Shown: positions 1-8,428, counted from the stretch's first letter. The stretch is 64,000 nt of DNA from MPNP01 sp026709725 (GCA_965200805.1 OZ241384.1:2666001-2730000); one strand, 5' to 3'. Notes: a model not told the origin generated them from the letters alone. A program made the numbers and translations.

Positions 1-361
1 CCTCGATCCTCCGGCCCCTGCCATGGTGCTTTGCCGTCTTGCGAATGTAGGTCATTGGCAGTGCCAGCCGATCGGCCAGAAACGCTGCATATGGAATTCC
101 GGCCGTGGCTCCTCCGGCCAGGCATTCGACGCCGTCCTGACCGATATTCTGCTCAAGAAGGGCCGCAAGCATGTCCAGGATTTCGGCGCGCTGACGAGGA
201 AATGAAATGAGTCTCCGGCAATCGATATAAACCGGCGAAGGCCGGCCTGATGTCAGGGTGAAGGGGCGCCGCGGGCTCATCCGAATCGCCTCGATTTCGA
301 GCAGAATCTCCGCCGCCCTCCGCGCCGCTGCGCAATTCAGTGTCCGGACGGGTTCGGTCAT
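1..361 (-). CDS. pyrE: Orotate phosphoribosyltransferase, 3' part outside the window
   Basis: Transfers phosphoribose from PRPP to orotate, giving OMP in de novo pyrimidine synthesis. Translating the minus strand from the ATG at 361 gives a protein beginning MTEPVRTLNCAAARRAAEIL. The family motif around FTLTSGRPSPVYIDCR and the block GGATAGIPYAAFLADRLALP are both visible, so about the first 120 residues are present. The gene continues past the left edge. Its start directly abuts the pyrC stop, so the two are almost certainly co-transcribed. Confidence 0.9.
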   Translation of the reverse strand, partial: MTEPVRTLNCAAARRAAEILLEIEAIRMSPRRPFTLTSGRPSPVYIDCRRLISFPRQRAEILDMLAALLEQNIGQDGVECLAGGATAGIPYAAFLADRLALPMTYIRKTAKHHGRGRRIE

Positions 362-1399
362 TCAGGTCTCCACCTGCCATGTCAATGGATGACCGGGATC
401 AAAGACAACCACGGTGTGCACCTGATCCCTGATCAGGCCGGGGGGTTGATATGGCCCGGTTTTGTGCAGGCGGATCGTGCCGGAATTTGGTTCAAGGCCA
501 TAGAATTCAGAGCCAAATCCGGCAACAAAGGCCTCAAGACGATCAAGCGCGCCGGCGTCCTCAAAAAGCCCGGCCAGCAGTGGCATTGTCACGGGACTTG
601 TAAAGATGCCGGCACATCCGCAGGAGCTTTCCTTGCGTATTCGGTCATGTGGTGCACTGTCGGTGCCGAGGAAGAAACACGCATCACCGCTGACCGCTGC
701 CGCCATCAGGGTCTGACGATGCTCTTCCCGCTTGGCCACCGGCAGACAGTAGTTGTGCGGCCGAATCCCTCCCGCCAGAATATCATTGCGGTTCAGAACC
801 AGATGATGGGCTGTGATCGTGGCGGCAGTCAGGGTCCGGTGGGCACGAACATAAGCGACGGCCTCCCGTGTCGTGATATGTTCAAGAACAATCTTCAGGT
901 CAGGATGGGCATCGCGAATCCTCTGCAGCGGTCCTGTGATGAAGACCCCTTCGCGATCAAAGATATCGGTTCGGGGATCGGGATCCTCGCCATGGACACA
1001 GAGGGGGGTGCCGGCCCCCGAGAGCACCCTGAGCACATCACCGATCCCGGTGTAGTCAGTGACACCATGCCGGGCATTGGTGGTGGCGCCGGCGGGGTAG
1101 AGTTTGACAGCCCTGATCACATTCTCCTCTATTGCACGCTCAACATCACCCGCATCCGTGTTGTCAGTGAGATAGAGGGTCATGAGTGGAGTGAAGGATA
1201 GCATGCCGGGAAGCGACTGAAGGATTCGTTCACGATAGTTCAGGGCATCAGCCATCGTGACCACGGGCGGGTCAAGATTGGGCATGACAAGCGCTCTGGC
1301 AAAATGCTTGGCCGCAACCGGCGCGACCAGTTTCAGCAGGTCGCCATCGCGCAGATGGAGATGAAAATCATCCGGTTTTCGGATCACGACTTCCCGCAT
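362..1399 (-). CDS. pyrC: Dihydroorotase (PyrC, homodimeric class)
   Basis: Cyclises carbamoyl aspartate to dihydroorotate in pyrimidine synthesis. The 345-residue length fits the short PyrC class. The N-terminus has the metal-binding HxH at residues 13 and 15 (DDFHLHLRDG). Downstream blocks such as VKLYPAGATTNARHGV and FFLGTDSAPH are typical of the family and carry the carboxylated lysine region and the active-site aspartate. The start overlaps the ccmG stop (TGATG) and the stop abuts pyrE, so pyrimidine and cytochrome c maturation genes form one transcription block. Confidence 0.95.
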   Translation of the reverse strand: MREVVIRKPDDFHLHLRDGDLLKLVAPVAAKHFARALVMPNLDPPVVTMADALNYRERILQSLPGMLSFTPLMTLYLTDNTDAGDVERAIEENVIRAVKLYPAGATTNARHGVTDYTGIGDVLRVLSGAGTPLCVHGEDPDPRTDIFDREGVFITGPLQRIRDAHPDLKIVLEHITTREAVAYVRAHRTLTAATITAHHLVLNRNDILAGGIRPHNYCLPVAKREEHRQTLMAAAVSGDACFFLGTDSAPHDRIRKESSCGCAGIFTSPVTMPLLAGLFEDAGALDRLEAFVAGFGSEFYGLEPNSGTIRLHKTGPYQPPGLIRDQVHTVVVFDPGHPLTWQVET

Positions 1400-1956
1400 C
1401 AGTCCTCACCTTGTGCGCTGGCAATCGCCGGCATGATATCATCCTGGACTGTGCGGGAGGTCACGGGACCTGCATGACGGAGCAGGACGTGCCCGTTGCT
1501 GTCGATCACGAATGTCTCAGGGATGCCATAAACCCCCCAGTCAATTGCGACTCGGCCCGTTTTGTCGGCACCGAGGCCCGCAAATGGATTTCCGAGCTCA
1601 TCAAGGAAGGCCTGCGCCCGCACCGCCTCGTCCTTGTAGTTGACACCATAGACAGGAATGCCCGTTCCCGCGAGAGCAAGCAGATTGGGATGCTCGGCCC
1701 TGCAGGGCGCACACCAGCTGGCCCAGTAGTTGACAATCTTGATCCCCGGGGCCGTCAGGTCATCAGCGCCAAAGGGCGGGAACCCGGCGAGCGCCTCAAG
1801 GTCAATTGCCGGGGCCGGTTGATTGATATGAACCGAGGGCAGTGCCGGGTCATCAGCCCGCAGGACCGAGAGGGTCAGCAGGATGCCAAGCCCGGCAAAG
1901 GCAAGCAGTGGAAGCGCGAGGAGCAGCCTCCCCGACCTAGTCAGTGAGGTCATCAT
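1399..1956 (-). CDS. ccmG: Thiol:disulfide interchange protein CcmG/DsbE
   Basis: Membrane-anchored periplasmic thioredoxin-like protein that keeps apocytochrome c cysteines reduced for haem attachment. From the ATG at 1956 (MMTSLT; 1953 is equally possible) it has about 185 residues. A single N-terminal membrane anchor (about residues 9-31) is followed by a redox motif WCAPC (81-85) and the cis-proline motif GIPETF. A longer open frame starts at 2034, but that extension runs through ccmD, so it was not used. The start overlaps the end of ccmD. Confidence 0.92.
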   Translation of the reverse strand: MMTSLTRSGRLLLALPLLAFAGLGILLTLSVLRADDPALPSVHINQPAPAIDLEALAGFPPFGADDLTAPGIKIVNYWASWCAPCRAEHPNLLALAGTGIPVYGVNYKDEAVRAQAFLDELGNPFAGLGADKTGRVAIDWGVYGIPETFVIDSNGHVLLRHAGPVTSRTVQDDIMPAIASAQGED

Positions 1957-2083
1957 GACGTGTCCGGGAATGCCGGATCCTGAATGCCGCAAGCCAAGTG
2001 AGCATGACAAGCCAGAAAATAACAAGAAGGGCAATCCCGTAGGCGCCGAGGATATGCGCTGTGTAGGGCGCGAATTCGGTCAT
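1937..2083 (-). CDS. ccmD: Haem exporter accessory protein CcmD
   Basis: Tiny membrane protein that helps release haem-loaded CcmE from the CcmABC complex. It has 48 residues beginning MTEFAPYTAHILGAYGIALL: one membrane helix followed by a basic tail, as usual for CcmD. The start overlaps the ccmC stop by four bases and the end overlaps ccmG, which fixes this start rather than the longer open frame from 2158. Confidence 0.88.
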   Translation of the reverse strand: MTEFAPYTAHILGAYGIALLVIFWLVMLTWLAAFRIRHSRTRHDDLTD

Positions 2084-2841
2084 GACCAGACCTGCCTTGC
2101 CTTGTGGAGATGGGTTACAATCCCTGTACGGGTCCGCACCAGGATCAGCAGGATGCACAGGCAGACAAAACCTGCAATGGCAATGAGGAGGGGGATATAA
2201 TAGGCATTGTGGATATTGGTTTCCGGATCCAGTGAAAGGGACGGTGGCTGGTGCAATCCGTCCTTCCAGAAAAACACTGCATAACGCGACAGGAGGGCAA
2301 AGAGCGATCCGGCAACACAGAGAATGGCGGTCAGATCTGCAGCCGCCTCCCGCCCGTCAAGCAATTTCCAGAGGAGCAGGTAAACGAGATAGTGCACAAA
2401 AAGGATCAGAAACGATGTCAGTCGAGGCTCCCAGGCCCAGTATGTCCCCCAGATGGGATGGCCCCACAATGCGCCGGTCACAAGTGCGATCGCTGCCATG
2501 CCCAGACCGACCGGTGCGGCGGCGCGCGCCGCCAGAATCGATGTGTGATGCCGACGGATCACCCAGATTATCGACGCCGCGAGCATCATGATCCAGCAGT
2601 TGATGGCCATCAGGGCACTGGGAACATGAACAAAGATGATCTTCACGGCACTGCCCTGGAGATAATCAGGGGGGGCAAAAAAGAAGCCCCAGACCAGACC
2701 CACCACCAGGAGCATGAATGTCAGGACACCCAGCGGCCATGCAACCCGGCCCACCAGATCCGCAAAACGGGCAGGATTGGCGAAACTCCACAAAGACAGC
2801 GCCTTCACGGAGCTGCGGGTCCTTGACCGGTCAGGGCTCAT
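2080..2841 (-). CDS. ccmC: Haem exporter CcmC
   Basis: Polytopic haem-handling protein that presents haem to CcmE on the periplasmic side. It has 253 residues and six probable membrane helices. The tryptophan-rich signature WGTYWAWEPRLTS at residues 131-143 defines the family. Conserved histidines are visible at VHVPSA (about 72) and in the periplasmic loop before PPSLS. It overlaps ccmD by four bases and is separated from ccmB by 116 bases in which I see no gene. Confidence 0.95.
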   Translation of the reverse strand: MSPDRSRTRSSVKALSLWSFANPARFADLVGRVAWPLGVLTFMLLVVGLVWGFFFAPPDYLQGSAVKIIFVHVPSALMAINCWIMMLAASIIWVIRRHHTSILAARAAAPVGLGMAAIALVTGALWGHPIWGTYWAWEPRLTSFLILFVHYLVYLLLWKLLDGREAAADLTAILCVAGSLFALLSRYAVFFWKDGLHQPPSLSLDPETNIHNAYYIPLLIAIAGFVCLCILLILVRTRTGIVTHLHKARQVWS

Positions 2842-2957
2842 TGTCCTGGTGATGTCTTGCTGGTGGTGTCATGACACCCTTCTCCATGGATCACTCTATC
2901 GTGTCTCAACACCGCGAGGAACACAACCCCTATCATGGCACTCCCCGCATGTATTCA

Positions 2958-3620
2958 CTATTCATCGCCAAGCAGAGCCCGCAGTGCGTAGGCCGCGGCA
3001 GGGGGGATCATCGCAAGCGAGGCCAGTGAAAGGCATGCAACAACAGCAAGTGCAATTCCATGCCGTTCGGTCAATGCCCCAACAGGCACTGCGGCGGCGC
3101 CGAACACCAGGGTTGGAATACAGAGAGGCAGGCTGAGCAACGACTGCAGAAGGGCACTCCGCCGGATGCCCGCACCCAGGATCGCGCCAAAACCCCCGAT
3201 CGCGCTGATGGCTGGTGTACCGACGGCAAGCGAAAGGAACAGGTGACCGCAGGATGCAGGGGAGAGATCAAAGGCGATGCCCATGAGTGGAGCGAGACAG
3301 ACAAGAGGCAGGCATGTGGTCAGATAATGCAGGAGTATTTTGGCAAACAGCACCATCTCAAGGGGAAGCGGGCTGACGGCCAGCCGTTCGTAGGTTCCGT
3401 CATCAAAGTCCTGTCGGAAGGCAAAATCTACATTCAGCAGACTGGCAAAGAGCAGACCGAACCAGATCAGTCCGATCGCAGAGCCATGAATCTGTTCCAG
3501 CTCCGGGCGATTGCCCAGCACCATCAGGATACCAAAAATCAGGAAAAAAATCAGCGAGTGACTCAACCCGCCTCCGGTGCGCCAGGCCAGTTTGAGATCC
3601 CGCGCAAGCTGGGCTCTCAT
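2958..3620 (-). CDS. ccmB: Haem exporter membrane protein CcmB
   Basis: Membrane subunit of the CcmAB ABC transporter that drives release of holo-CcmE. It has 220 residues with about six hydrophobic segments. The sequence RQDFDDGTYERLAVSPLPLE is typical of CcmB. The start overlaps the ccmA stop by four bases. Length matches the family. Confidence 0.93.
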   Translation of the reverse strand: MRAQLARDLKLAWRTGGGLSHSLIFFLIFGILMVLGNRPELEQIHGSAIGLIWFGLLFASLLNVDFAFRQDFDDGTYERLAVSPLPLEMVLFAKILLHYLTTCLPLVCLAPLMGIAFDLSPASCGHLFLSLAVGTPAISAIGGFGAILGAGIRRSALLQSLLSLPLCIPTLVFGAAAVPVGALTERHGIALAVVACLSLASLAMIPPAAAYALRALLGDE

Positions 3621-4216
3621 GCAGAAGCCATGCAGATTGTCCCGGATGCGGGCAGGGAATCATGGCCGGGGGACGTGTAGAGCACGGTTCCGCCGGACTC
3701 GCAATGGGAATGAAGCGCATCAGCCAGCAGGGGGAGGGTCTCTGTGTCCAGAGACATCATCGGCTCATCAAGGAGCCAGAGCTGGCATTCCGAGACCAGG
3801 ACAGGAGTGATGGCCACACGCCGCTTCTGGCCTTCCGAAAGCGAATCTGCTGCACGGTTCGCCAGATCGCCAAGATTCAGCACATCGAGCATTGAGGGTT
3901 TGTAGCTCAACCCGTAGACATCAAGCCAGTAGATGAGGTTTTCGGTGACGGTCAGGCGGGGCTTGACGGGAACAGCGTGTCCGGCATAGGCCACATCATC
4001 AAGGCTGCACGAGACCTGTCCGGCGCCCGGTCGGAGCAATCCGGCGACAATCTTGAGCAGGGATGTCTTCCCCGATCCATTGGCGCCCGAGAGACGGATT
4101 ATCGACCCGCGCCCGACTGTCAGGGACAGGCTGTCGATCACAATCCGCCCGCCGCGGATGCAGACAAGATCCGTGATGGTGAGCACCGGAATGGTATCGG
4201 ATGGCTGGGTTGGCAT
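3617..4216 (-). CDS. ccmA: Cytochrome c biogenesis ATP-binding protein CcmA
   Basis: Cytoplasmic ATPase of the CcmAB exporter. Walker A GANGSGKTS lies at residues 44-52, the ABC signature in the family variant LSEGQ at 126-130, and Walker B LWLLDEP at 146-152. At 199 residues it has the compact CcmA size. It is the first gene of the ccmABCDG block. In many alphaproteobacteria acnA is the near neighbour of ccmA; here about 4.5 kb of decayed accessory DNA lies between them. Confidence 0.93.
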   Translation of the reverse strand: MPTQPSDTIPVLTITDLVCIRGGRIVIDSLSLTVGRGSIIRLSGANGSGKTSLLKIVAGLLRPGAGQVSCSLDDVAYAGHAVPVKPRLTVTENLIYWLDVYGLSYKPSMLDVLNLGDLANRAADSLSEGQKRRVAITPVLVSECQLWLLDEPMMSLDTETLPLLADALHSHCESGGTVLYTSPGHDSLPASGTICMASA

Positions 4217-4622
4217 GGCTGATGATGACCCCCACCGGATTCGATCTCACCCGGACCCATCTAACAGGTCGGGTGGGCCAATACCACATTCACACAGCCG
4301 CCGGAAATCGATTCCCGCGCAGCGGATAGCCTGCCTGACTCCGATCGGTGAAGGAACTCATGCGAGATCAGCTTGCAGGCTGCATATGCAGGCCGCCACC
4401 GCTTTCACCGACCGATTGACGCATTCCGGGCAATCATCGGTTTGCCGCCATCCCTGCCCAATCTGCATCGGGACCAGGGAGCCCGCAGCCGGTGAGTGTG
4501 CTCAATATCAGCGATCACCGCATCAGCAAGACACTCTGTTGCACGGATGATGATACCCGGCTATAAAGTTAACTGTTGGGTGCTGAATAGTTGGCCTGTG
4601 CAACAAGTAGAGGGGATGTTTC
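4217..4622. other. Intergenic stretch without a recognised gene
   Basis: About 400 bases between divergent ccmA and the remnant periplasmic gene. It must hold the ccmA promoter, but I could not pick convincing -35/-10 boxes. Open frames crossing it are antisense or offset shadows of ccmA with no recognisable protein sequence. Confidence 0.5.
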
Positions 4623-5007
4623 ATGGGTAGGTTTCTCGCGACCGTGACCATCCTCATTCCGGCCGCCGTTCCGGCGCAAACGAACGACACAATCACTTGG
4701 AAAGATGATGTCGGGGGATGGCATATCGGCATTGATCCATCGCTGGTCAATGGGTGTTACATGGACCTGGACTATGAAGGCGGCACCTATTCAGGACCGC
4801 CTTTGACATGACCGATGATCTAGGTCTGTATGTGTATTTACGTGATGATGACTGGGCCTCCCTTGAGGCAGGGAAACTCTACCCGCTTGAAATCCAGTTT
4901 GGGCGGCGGGACCCCTGGACAGGCGATGCAAGCGGACATCAGTCTCCAAGCGGCGCTATCTACCTTTCGTTGCGAGTTCAAGAAGACCTCGCCGCTGACT
5001 TTCTTAA

Positions 5008-5014
5008 AGAGCTT
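5008..5014 (+). repeat. Left copy of 7-bp direct repeat at insertion boundary
   Basis: AGAGCTT at 5008-5014 is repeated at 7224-7230. The two copies mark exactly where the small exported-protein gene is interrupted. Deleting one copy plus the DNA between them restores the reading frame. It could be a target-site duplication or the microhomology used in an illegitimate insertion. Confidence 0.6.
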
Positions 5015-5285
5015 AGCGACTGCTTGCTGTTTGTAGAGGGTAAAGCGGCAGGTGTAGTAGAGGCAAAGAAATCAGGCGTCACACTCAGCGGGATAGCTGA
5101 CCAGACCAGTCCGACCGCTATATGGGCGACCTACCCGAGCATATCGCCAAATGGGACGACTCTCTGCTCTTCGATTATGAAAGCACCGGCAACGAGACGT
5201 TCTTCAGGAACCTCCGGGGCCCGAAGCCGCGTTCACGAAAAGTGTTTGCGTTCCATCGTCCAAAAGCTTTGCTTGCCTGGCTAAC
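5015..5285 (+). pseudogene. hsdR: N-terminal fragment of type I restriction subunit HsdR
   Basis: Only about 90 residues of the N-terminal nuclease region remain. The first part reads CLLFVEGKAAGVVEAKKSGV, containing the E-x-K of the PD-(D/E)xK site, followed by TLSGIADQ. A small indel near 5105 shifts the frame. The sequence then continues DRYMGDLPEHIAKWDDSLLF, DYESTGNETFFRN and KPRSRKVFAFHRP. It stops abruptly near 5285 and changes into HsdS sequence. The helicase part and all of HsdM are missing. Confidence 0.75.
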
Positions 5286-5795
5286 AGCCCAATGGCCACA
5301 CTATTCGACCACAGAAATCCGTTTGTTCCCAGAATACAAGGGGCAAACGCACTTTTTGGGCGGAAAGCTCTGGAACTTCGGATTAAGCTGCGGGTCGATC
5401 AGGAGCGTATCCTCCCAGATTTTCTCCACATGTTATTGAATGCGCCTCAAACACGCCTTCCAATTGAAAGGAATGCGCGTTCGACGAGCGGCGTACACAA
5501 CATCAATTCTGGCGAGGCAAAAGCGATATCCGTCGAACTCCCTCCAATTGATGAACAGCGTCAAATCATGACTGCGGCCGATGACGCTTTTCAGAAAATC
5601 GTCGACCTTGAGAATTGGTGCGACACCGAACTCAAACGCTCCGCCTTCCTTCGCCAATCCATCCTGAAAGACGCCTTCGCGGGTCGCCTCGTCCCCCAAG
5701 ACCCTGCCGATGAACCCGCCAGCGCTCTCCTTGCACGGATCGCCAAGGCCAAGAAACCAACCAAAAGACCCGCAGAAAGCTGCAGGCATGAGTGA
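5286..5795 (+). pseudogene. hsdS: C-terminal fragment of type I specificity subunit HsdS
   Basis: The HsdS DNA-recognition subunit survives only as its C-terminal part. Clear sequence begins near 5380 (KLRVDQERILPDFLHMLLNA) and includes STSGVHNINSGEAKAISVEL, PPIDEQRQIM and the terminal helix SAFLRQSILKDAFAGRLVPQ. The fragment is joined to HsdR N-terminal sequence, so an internal deletion has removed the rest of hsdR, hsdM and most of hsdS. The stop overlaps the following nuclease gene by eight bases, a natural operon junction. Confidence 0.78.
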
Positions 5796-6690
5796 CATCA
5801 AACTGTTCATCCAAAGCGGCAGCGCGTTGACCGAGATTGCAAGCTCTGCTGCCCCGCTGGAAAAAGCGCTGCAAACGACCTTTGAGCAGAACCTTGAAGC
5901 GCTGCTCGGCGTACGCTTTCTCGCCTCGGAATACGTCACCTCGAACCGCGGGCGCATGGATACGCTGGGCATTGATGAGAACGGCTATCCGGTCATCATC
6001 GAATACAAGCGCGAGCGCAGCGAGAACGTCATCAACCAAGGCCTGTTCTACCTCGACTGGCTGATGGATCATCGCGGTGACTTCGAACTTCTGGTGCGTG
6101 ATCAGTTCGGCAAGGAAACGGCCGATGCCATCGAATGGAGCGCGCCGCGCTTGATCTGCATCGCTGCCGATTTCACCAAGTATGATAAGCACGCGATCAA
6201 GCAGATGAGCCGCAACATTGAACTGATCCGGTATTGGAGATTTGGCGATGATCTGCTTTTGCTCGACCTTCTGACGACCGTGACGGCAAAACCTGTGCCG
6301 GTCGCCGGTCCCAAGACCGGCAAGTCTCAGAAATACAAAACGAACGCCGAAAACCTCGCTGAAGCGAGCGGCGATCTTGCCAACCTGTATTCCGATTTAG
6401 AGGCCTTCATGCTGGGTCTGGGTGACGATGTTGTTCAGAAGGAATTGCAGTTCTATTGCGCGTTCAAGCGCATCAAGAATTTTGCCTGTGTTGTGCTGAA
6501 ACCGCAGATCAATGCTGTCCGTGTGTACCTCAAGATCGACCCTGAGCGCATCGAACTGAAGGAAGGCTTTACGCGCGATGTGCGTAATACCGGACATTAT
6601 GGAACGGGTGACCTCGAAGTCACGATCCGCGGGCACGAAGAACTTGAGCGTGCCAAAGCTCTGATCACTCAATCTTACGAGGTGTCTTGA
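5788..6690 (+). CDS. PD-(D/E)xK-like nuclease with DUF5655-type C-terminus
   Basis: An intact 300-residue protein from the ATG at 5788 (MSDIKLFIQSGSALTEIAS). The region RMDTLGIDENGYPVIIEYKR has D58 and E72-Y-K74, the spacing expected of a PD-(D/E)xK nuclease core. The last 100 residues (FYCAFKRIKNFACVVLKP, then YGTGDLEVTIRG) resemble the DUF5655 domain often found in proteins next to type I restriction genes. It overlaps the end of hsdS, and the TIR gene starts in its stop codon (TGATG). The exact biochemical role is unknown; a defence-associated DNase is the likeliest reading. Confidence 0.72.
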   Translation: MSDIKLFIQSGSALTEIASSAAPLEKALQTTFEQNLEALLGVRFLASEYVTSNRGRMDTLGIDENGYPVIIEYKRERSENVINQGLFYLDWLMDHRGDFELLVRDQFGKETADAIEWSAPRLICIAADFTKYDKHAIKQMSRNIELIRYWRFGDDLLLLDLLTTVTAKPVPVAGPKTGKSQKYKTNAENLAEASGDLANLYSDLEAFMLGLGDDVVQKELQFYCAFKRIKNFACVVLKPQINAVRVYLKIDPERIELKEGFTRDVRNTGHYGTGDLEVTIRGHEELERAKALITQSYEVS

Positions 6691-7111
6691 TGGCAGCGCG
6701 TGTTTTCATATCCTAACGCACCGGGACGAGGAACTGCGAGATCAGATTGAAGTGCAGCTCGCAATGCTCAAACGCCAAGGATTGATCGAAACTTGGCATG
6801 ACAGACGGATGTTAGCGGGTGATCATCTTGACTGGACAATCAGCGCAGAGCTTGACGCCGCAGACGTTGTTCTGCTGTTGCTGAGCCCCGATTTTCTGGC
6901 TTCTGACTATTGCTATAGGATCGAAAAAGGTCGTGCGTTAATTCGGCATCGTCAAGGAACGGCTCGGCTAATTTCGGTGATTCTGCGCCCATGCGATTGG
7001 ACGCATACGGACTTGGCAGGATTCATTATGACACCCAAGGACGGCAAAGCTATCACGACTTGGCCGAATCGGGATGAAGCATTTCTTGATGCAACCAAAT
7101 CCATACGGTAA
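6690..7111 (+). pseudogene. TIR-domain protein, frameshifted and truncated
   Basis: The gene starts in the stop of the preceding nuclease (TGATG) and reads MAARVFIS, then meets a stop. Adding one base near 6714 restores SYTHRDEELRDQIEVQLAML, the standard start of a bacterial TIR domain. The rest of the domain follows: ETWHDRRMLAGDHLDWTIS, ADVVLLLLSPDFLASDYCY and IEKGRALIRH, including the glutamate (DYCYRIE) expected in the NADase site. The frame ends at 7111 just after the TIR domain, so any C-terminal sensor or effector domain is lost. Confidence 0.78.
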
Positions 7112-7223
7112 CTGCTTGGACCCCTTTTGCTGGAATCCAGCGATCGACATCAGACCATCCTGATCAGGAAGATGTGCGGGCGGTCCTCTCGACATCAGAC
7201 CCAACTTGGGGGCGGACAGTTAC

Positions 7224-7230
7224 AGAGCTT
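7224..7230 (+). repeat. Right copy of 7-bp direct repeat at insertion boundary
   Basis: Second AGAGCTT copy, matching 5008-5014. Immediately upstream, the 13-mer TCGACATCAGACC occurs twice (7144-7156 and 7189-7201) in non-coding DNA between the TIR remnant and this boundary. Confidence 0.55.
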
Positions 7231-7479
7231 CAAAGAATGCGCGGCATGGTGATCAGATACGAAGGCAATGTGATCGCAAACCTGTCCTTGCGCGGAAGCT
7301 ATGCCGCCGCGGATGAGTTGGTCAATTGCCAAATTGCCGTGCGCGACTGGGAAACGACGAACGAGGATCCGTTCAGGAGACTCCCTGCCAACCAATCCGA
7401 CCCGTTCCAGTGACCCCATTTCATGTTTGGCCTACAAACAGGTAATACCGACTTCTGTTCAAATGGAGACCGATCCCCA

Positions 7480-7683
7480 ATGCGCAATATACCATCCGCC
7501 CCGGACTTGGAACTGCCAAGGGAACTGCGTGAGATGGCAAAGCGTCCAATGACCCGCGAACAAGTCATCCGGCAAAAAATCTCATTCGTCAAAGGCACCG
7601 TGAAGAACCCGCCGTCGGACGAGGAGATCCGCAGGATGATCTATGAACAGGAAGGGTATCCCGAAGGGGATAACCCGGAGTGA
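7480..7683 (+). CDS. Small hydrophilic protein upstream of fic, candidate antitoxin
   Basis: A 67-residue acidic/basic protein beginning MRNIPSAPDLELPRELREMA and containing MTREQVIRQKISFVKG and PPSDEEIRRMIYEQEG. A GGAG box lies upstream of the ATG at 7480. Its stop overlaps the GTG start of the fic gene by four bases, so the pair is translationally coupled. The position suggests an antitoxin or partner for Fic. I do not see a clean (S/T)xxxE(G/N) inhibitory motif, so that role is inferred from context only. Confidence 0.5.
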   Translation: MRNIPSAPDLELPRELREMAKRPMTREQVIRQKISFVKGTVKNPPSDEEIRRMIYEQEGYPEGDNPE

Positions 7684-8315
7684 TTCTTGCCAATCTGACA
7701 GGCGGGGAAAATCATCGACTTTACTCAAGGTTGGGAACCCAGAACGGCATCCGCCACTACGATTTTCTGCGATCGATTGTGGAAACAGCCATCACAACGC
7801 AACAGCCCTTCCTGTCGCAGACAATCCTCAAGGCGCTGAACTACCACGCCATCGTCTGCCTGCATGAATTTGCCGGTGAGTACCGACCATGCCAAGTAGA
7901 AGGGTCGAAAGTTTCCTCCTGAACACTGGCGCGTTCCCGATCTCATGGATCAGTTCACCAACACGGTCAACCGGCATTGGCATGAGGCAAATCCATTTGT
8001 GTTGGCAGCTTATGTCCTGTGCGCATCGCCCATATTCATCCGTTCATCAATGGCAATGACCGTACTGCACGGGCTGCTTGCTTGTATGTGCTGTGCGTCG
8101 ACTCCGGCCAGCGGCCTCCAACGAAAGCGATTCTTCCTGATCTGATCAAGCAGAGCCACGATGAATGCATCGATCTTCTTCAGCACGCAGATAAAGCATG
8201 GTTAGAAGGTCCAAATAGCACCTTCGATGCAAGTCTGACTGAGATTGCAAAATATCTCCACCGCCTTGTGAATGGACCCGGTGGCGGTGCTCAAAACCCT
8301 GACCCTTCCGCATGA
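7680..8315 (+). pseudogene. Fic/DOC family AMP-transferase-like gene with two frameshifts
   Basis: Fic proteins transfer AMP or related groups to target proteins, often as toxins. Frame 1 (GTG at 7680) reads ILANLTGGENHRLYSRLGTQ and then HAIVCLHEFAGEYRP. An indel near 7910 moves the sequence to another frame (EHWRVPDLMDQFTNTVNRHW). A second near 8015 moves it back to RIAHIHPFINGNDRTARAAC. The Fic core motif is therefore HPFINGNDR, with Asp where Gly is usual, a further sign of decay. Two indels and an altered core make it non-functional. Confidence 0.8.
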
Positions 8316-8428
8316 CCGCTGCCGACCGGAAGCGGTTACACATGCGGCGCAAACGGGCTGAAGACCCGGCCTACCGCGAGCGTGAGAATACCCTCCGCCG
8401 CGAACATCTCCGGGCCGATCTCGCCTGA
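8312..8428 (+). CDS. Very small basic ORF overlapping the end of fic
   Basis: A 38-residue frame beginning MTAADRKRLHMRRKRAEDPA, rich in Arg, Lys and Glu. Its ATG overlaps the fic stop by four bases. It resembles the charged N-terminal stretch of HNH or phage-type proteins but is too short to assign. It may be a truncated remnant. Confidence 0.25.
   Translation: MTAADRKRLHMRRKRAEDPAYRERENTLRREHLRADLA

Larger units (their letters stand above)
4623..7413 (+). pseudogene. Small exported protein gene, frameshifted and split by a 2.2-kb insertion
   Basis: The 5' part (4623-5014) starts with a signal peptide (MGRFLATVTILIPAAVPAQ) and continues GGWHIGIDPS..NGCYMDLDYEGGT. One base has been lost near 4790. 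Restoring it joins the frame to MTDDLGLYVYLRDDDWASLE and reads to DFLKEL at 5014. The missing C-terminus lies at 7222-7413: TEL, then QRMRGMVIRYEGNVIANLSL, RGSYAAADELVNCQ and a DPF..DPFQ tail. Removing 5015-7230 joins the halves in frame to about 190 residues. The pattern resembles a family of secreted proteins of unknown function common in marine alphaproteobacteria. Split by insertion, so non-functional. Confidence 0.75.

Noticed and set aside
1399..2034. Longer N-terminus for CcmG from 2034
   Set aside because: It would run through ccmD in another frame and put non-family residues before the membrane anchor.
5015..7230. Composite transposon
   Set aside because: No transposase or terminal inverted repeats are visible; only a 7-bp direct repeat at the borders.
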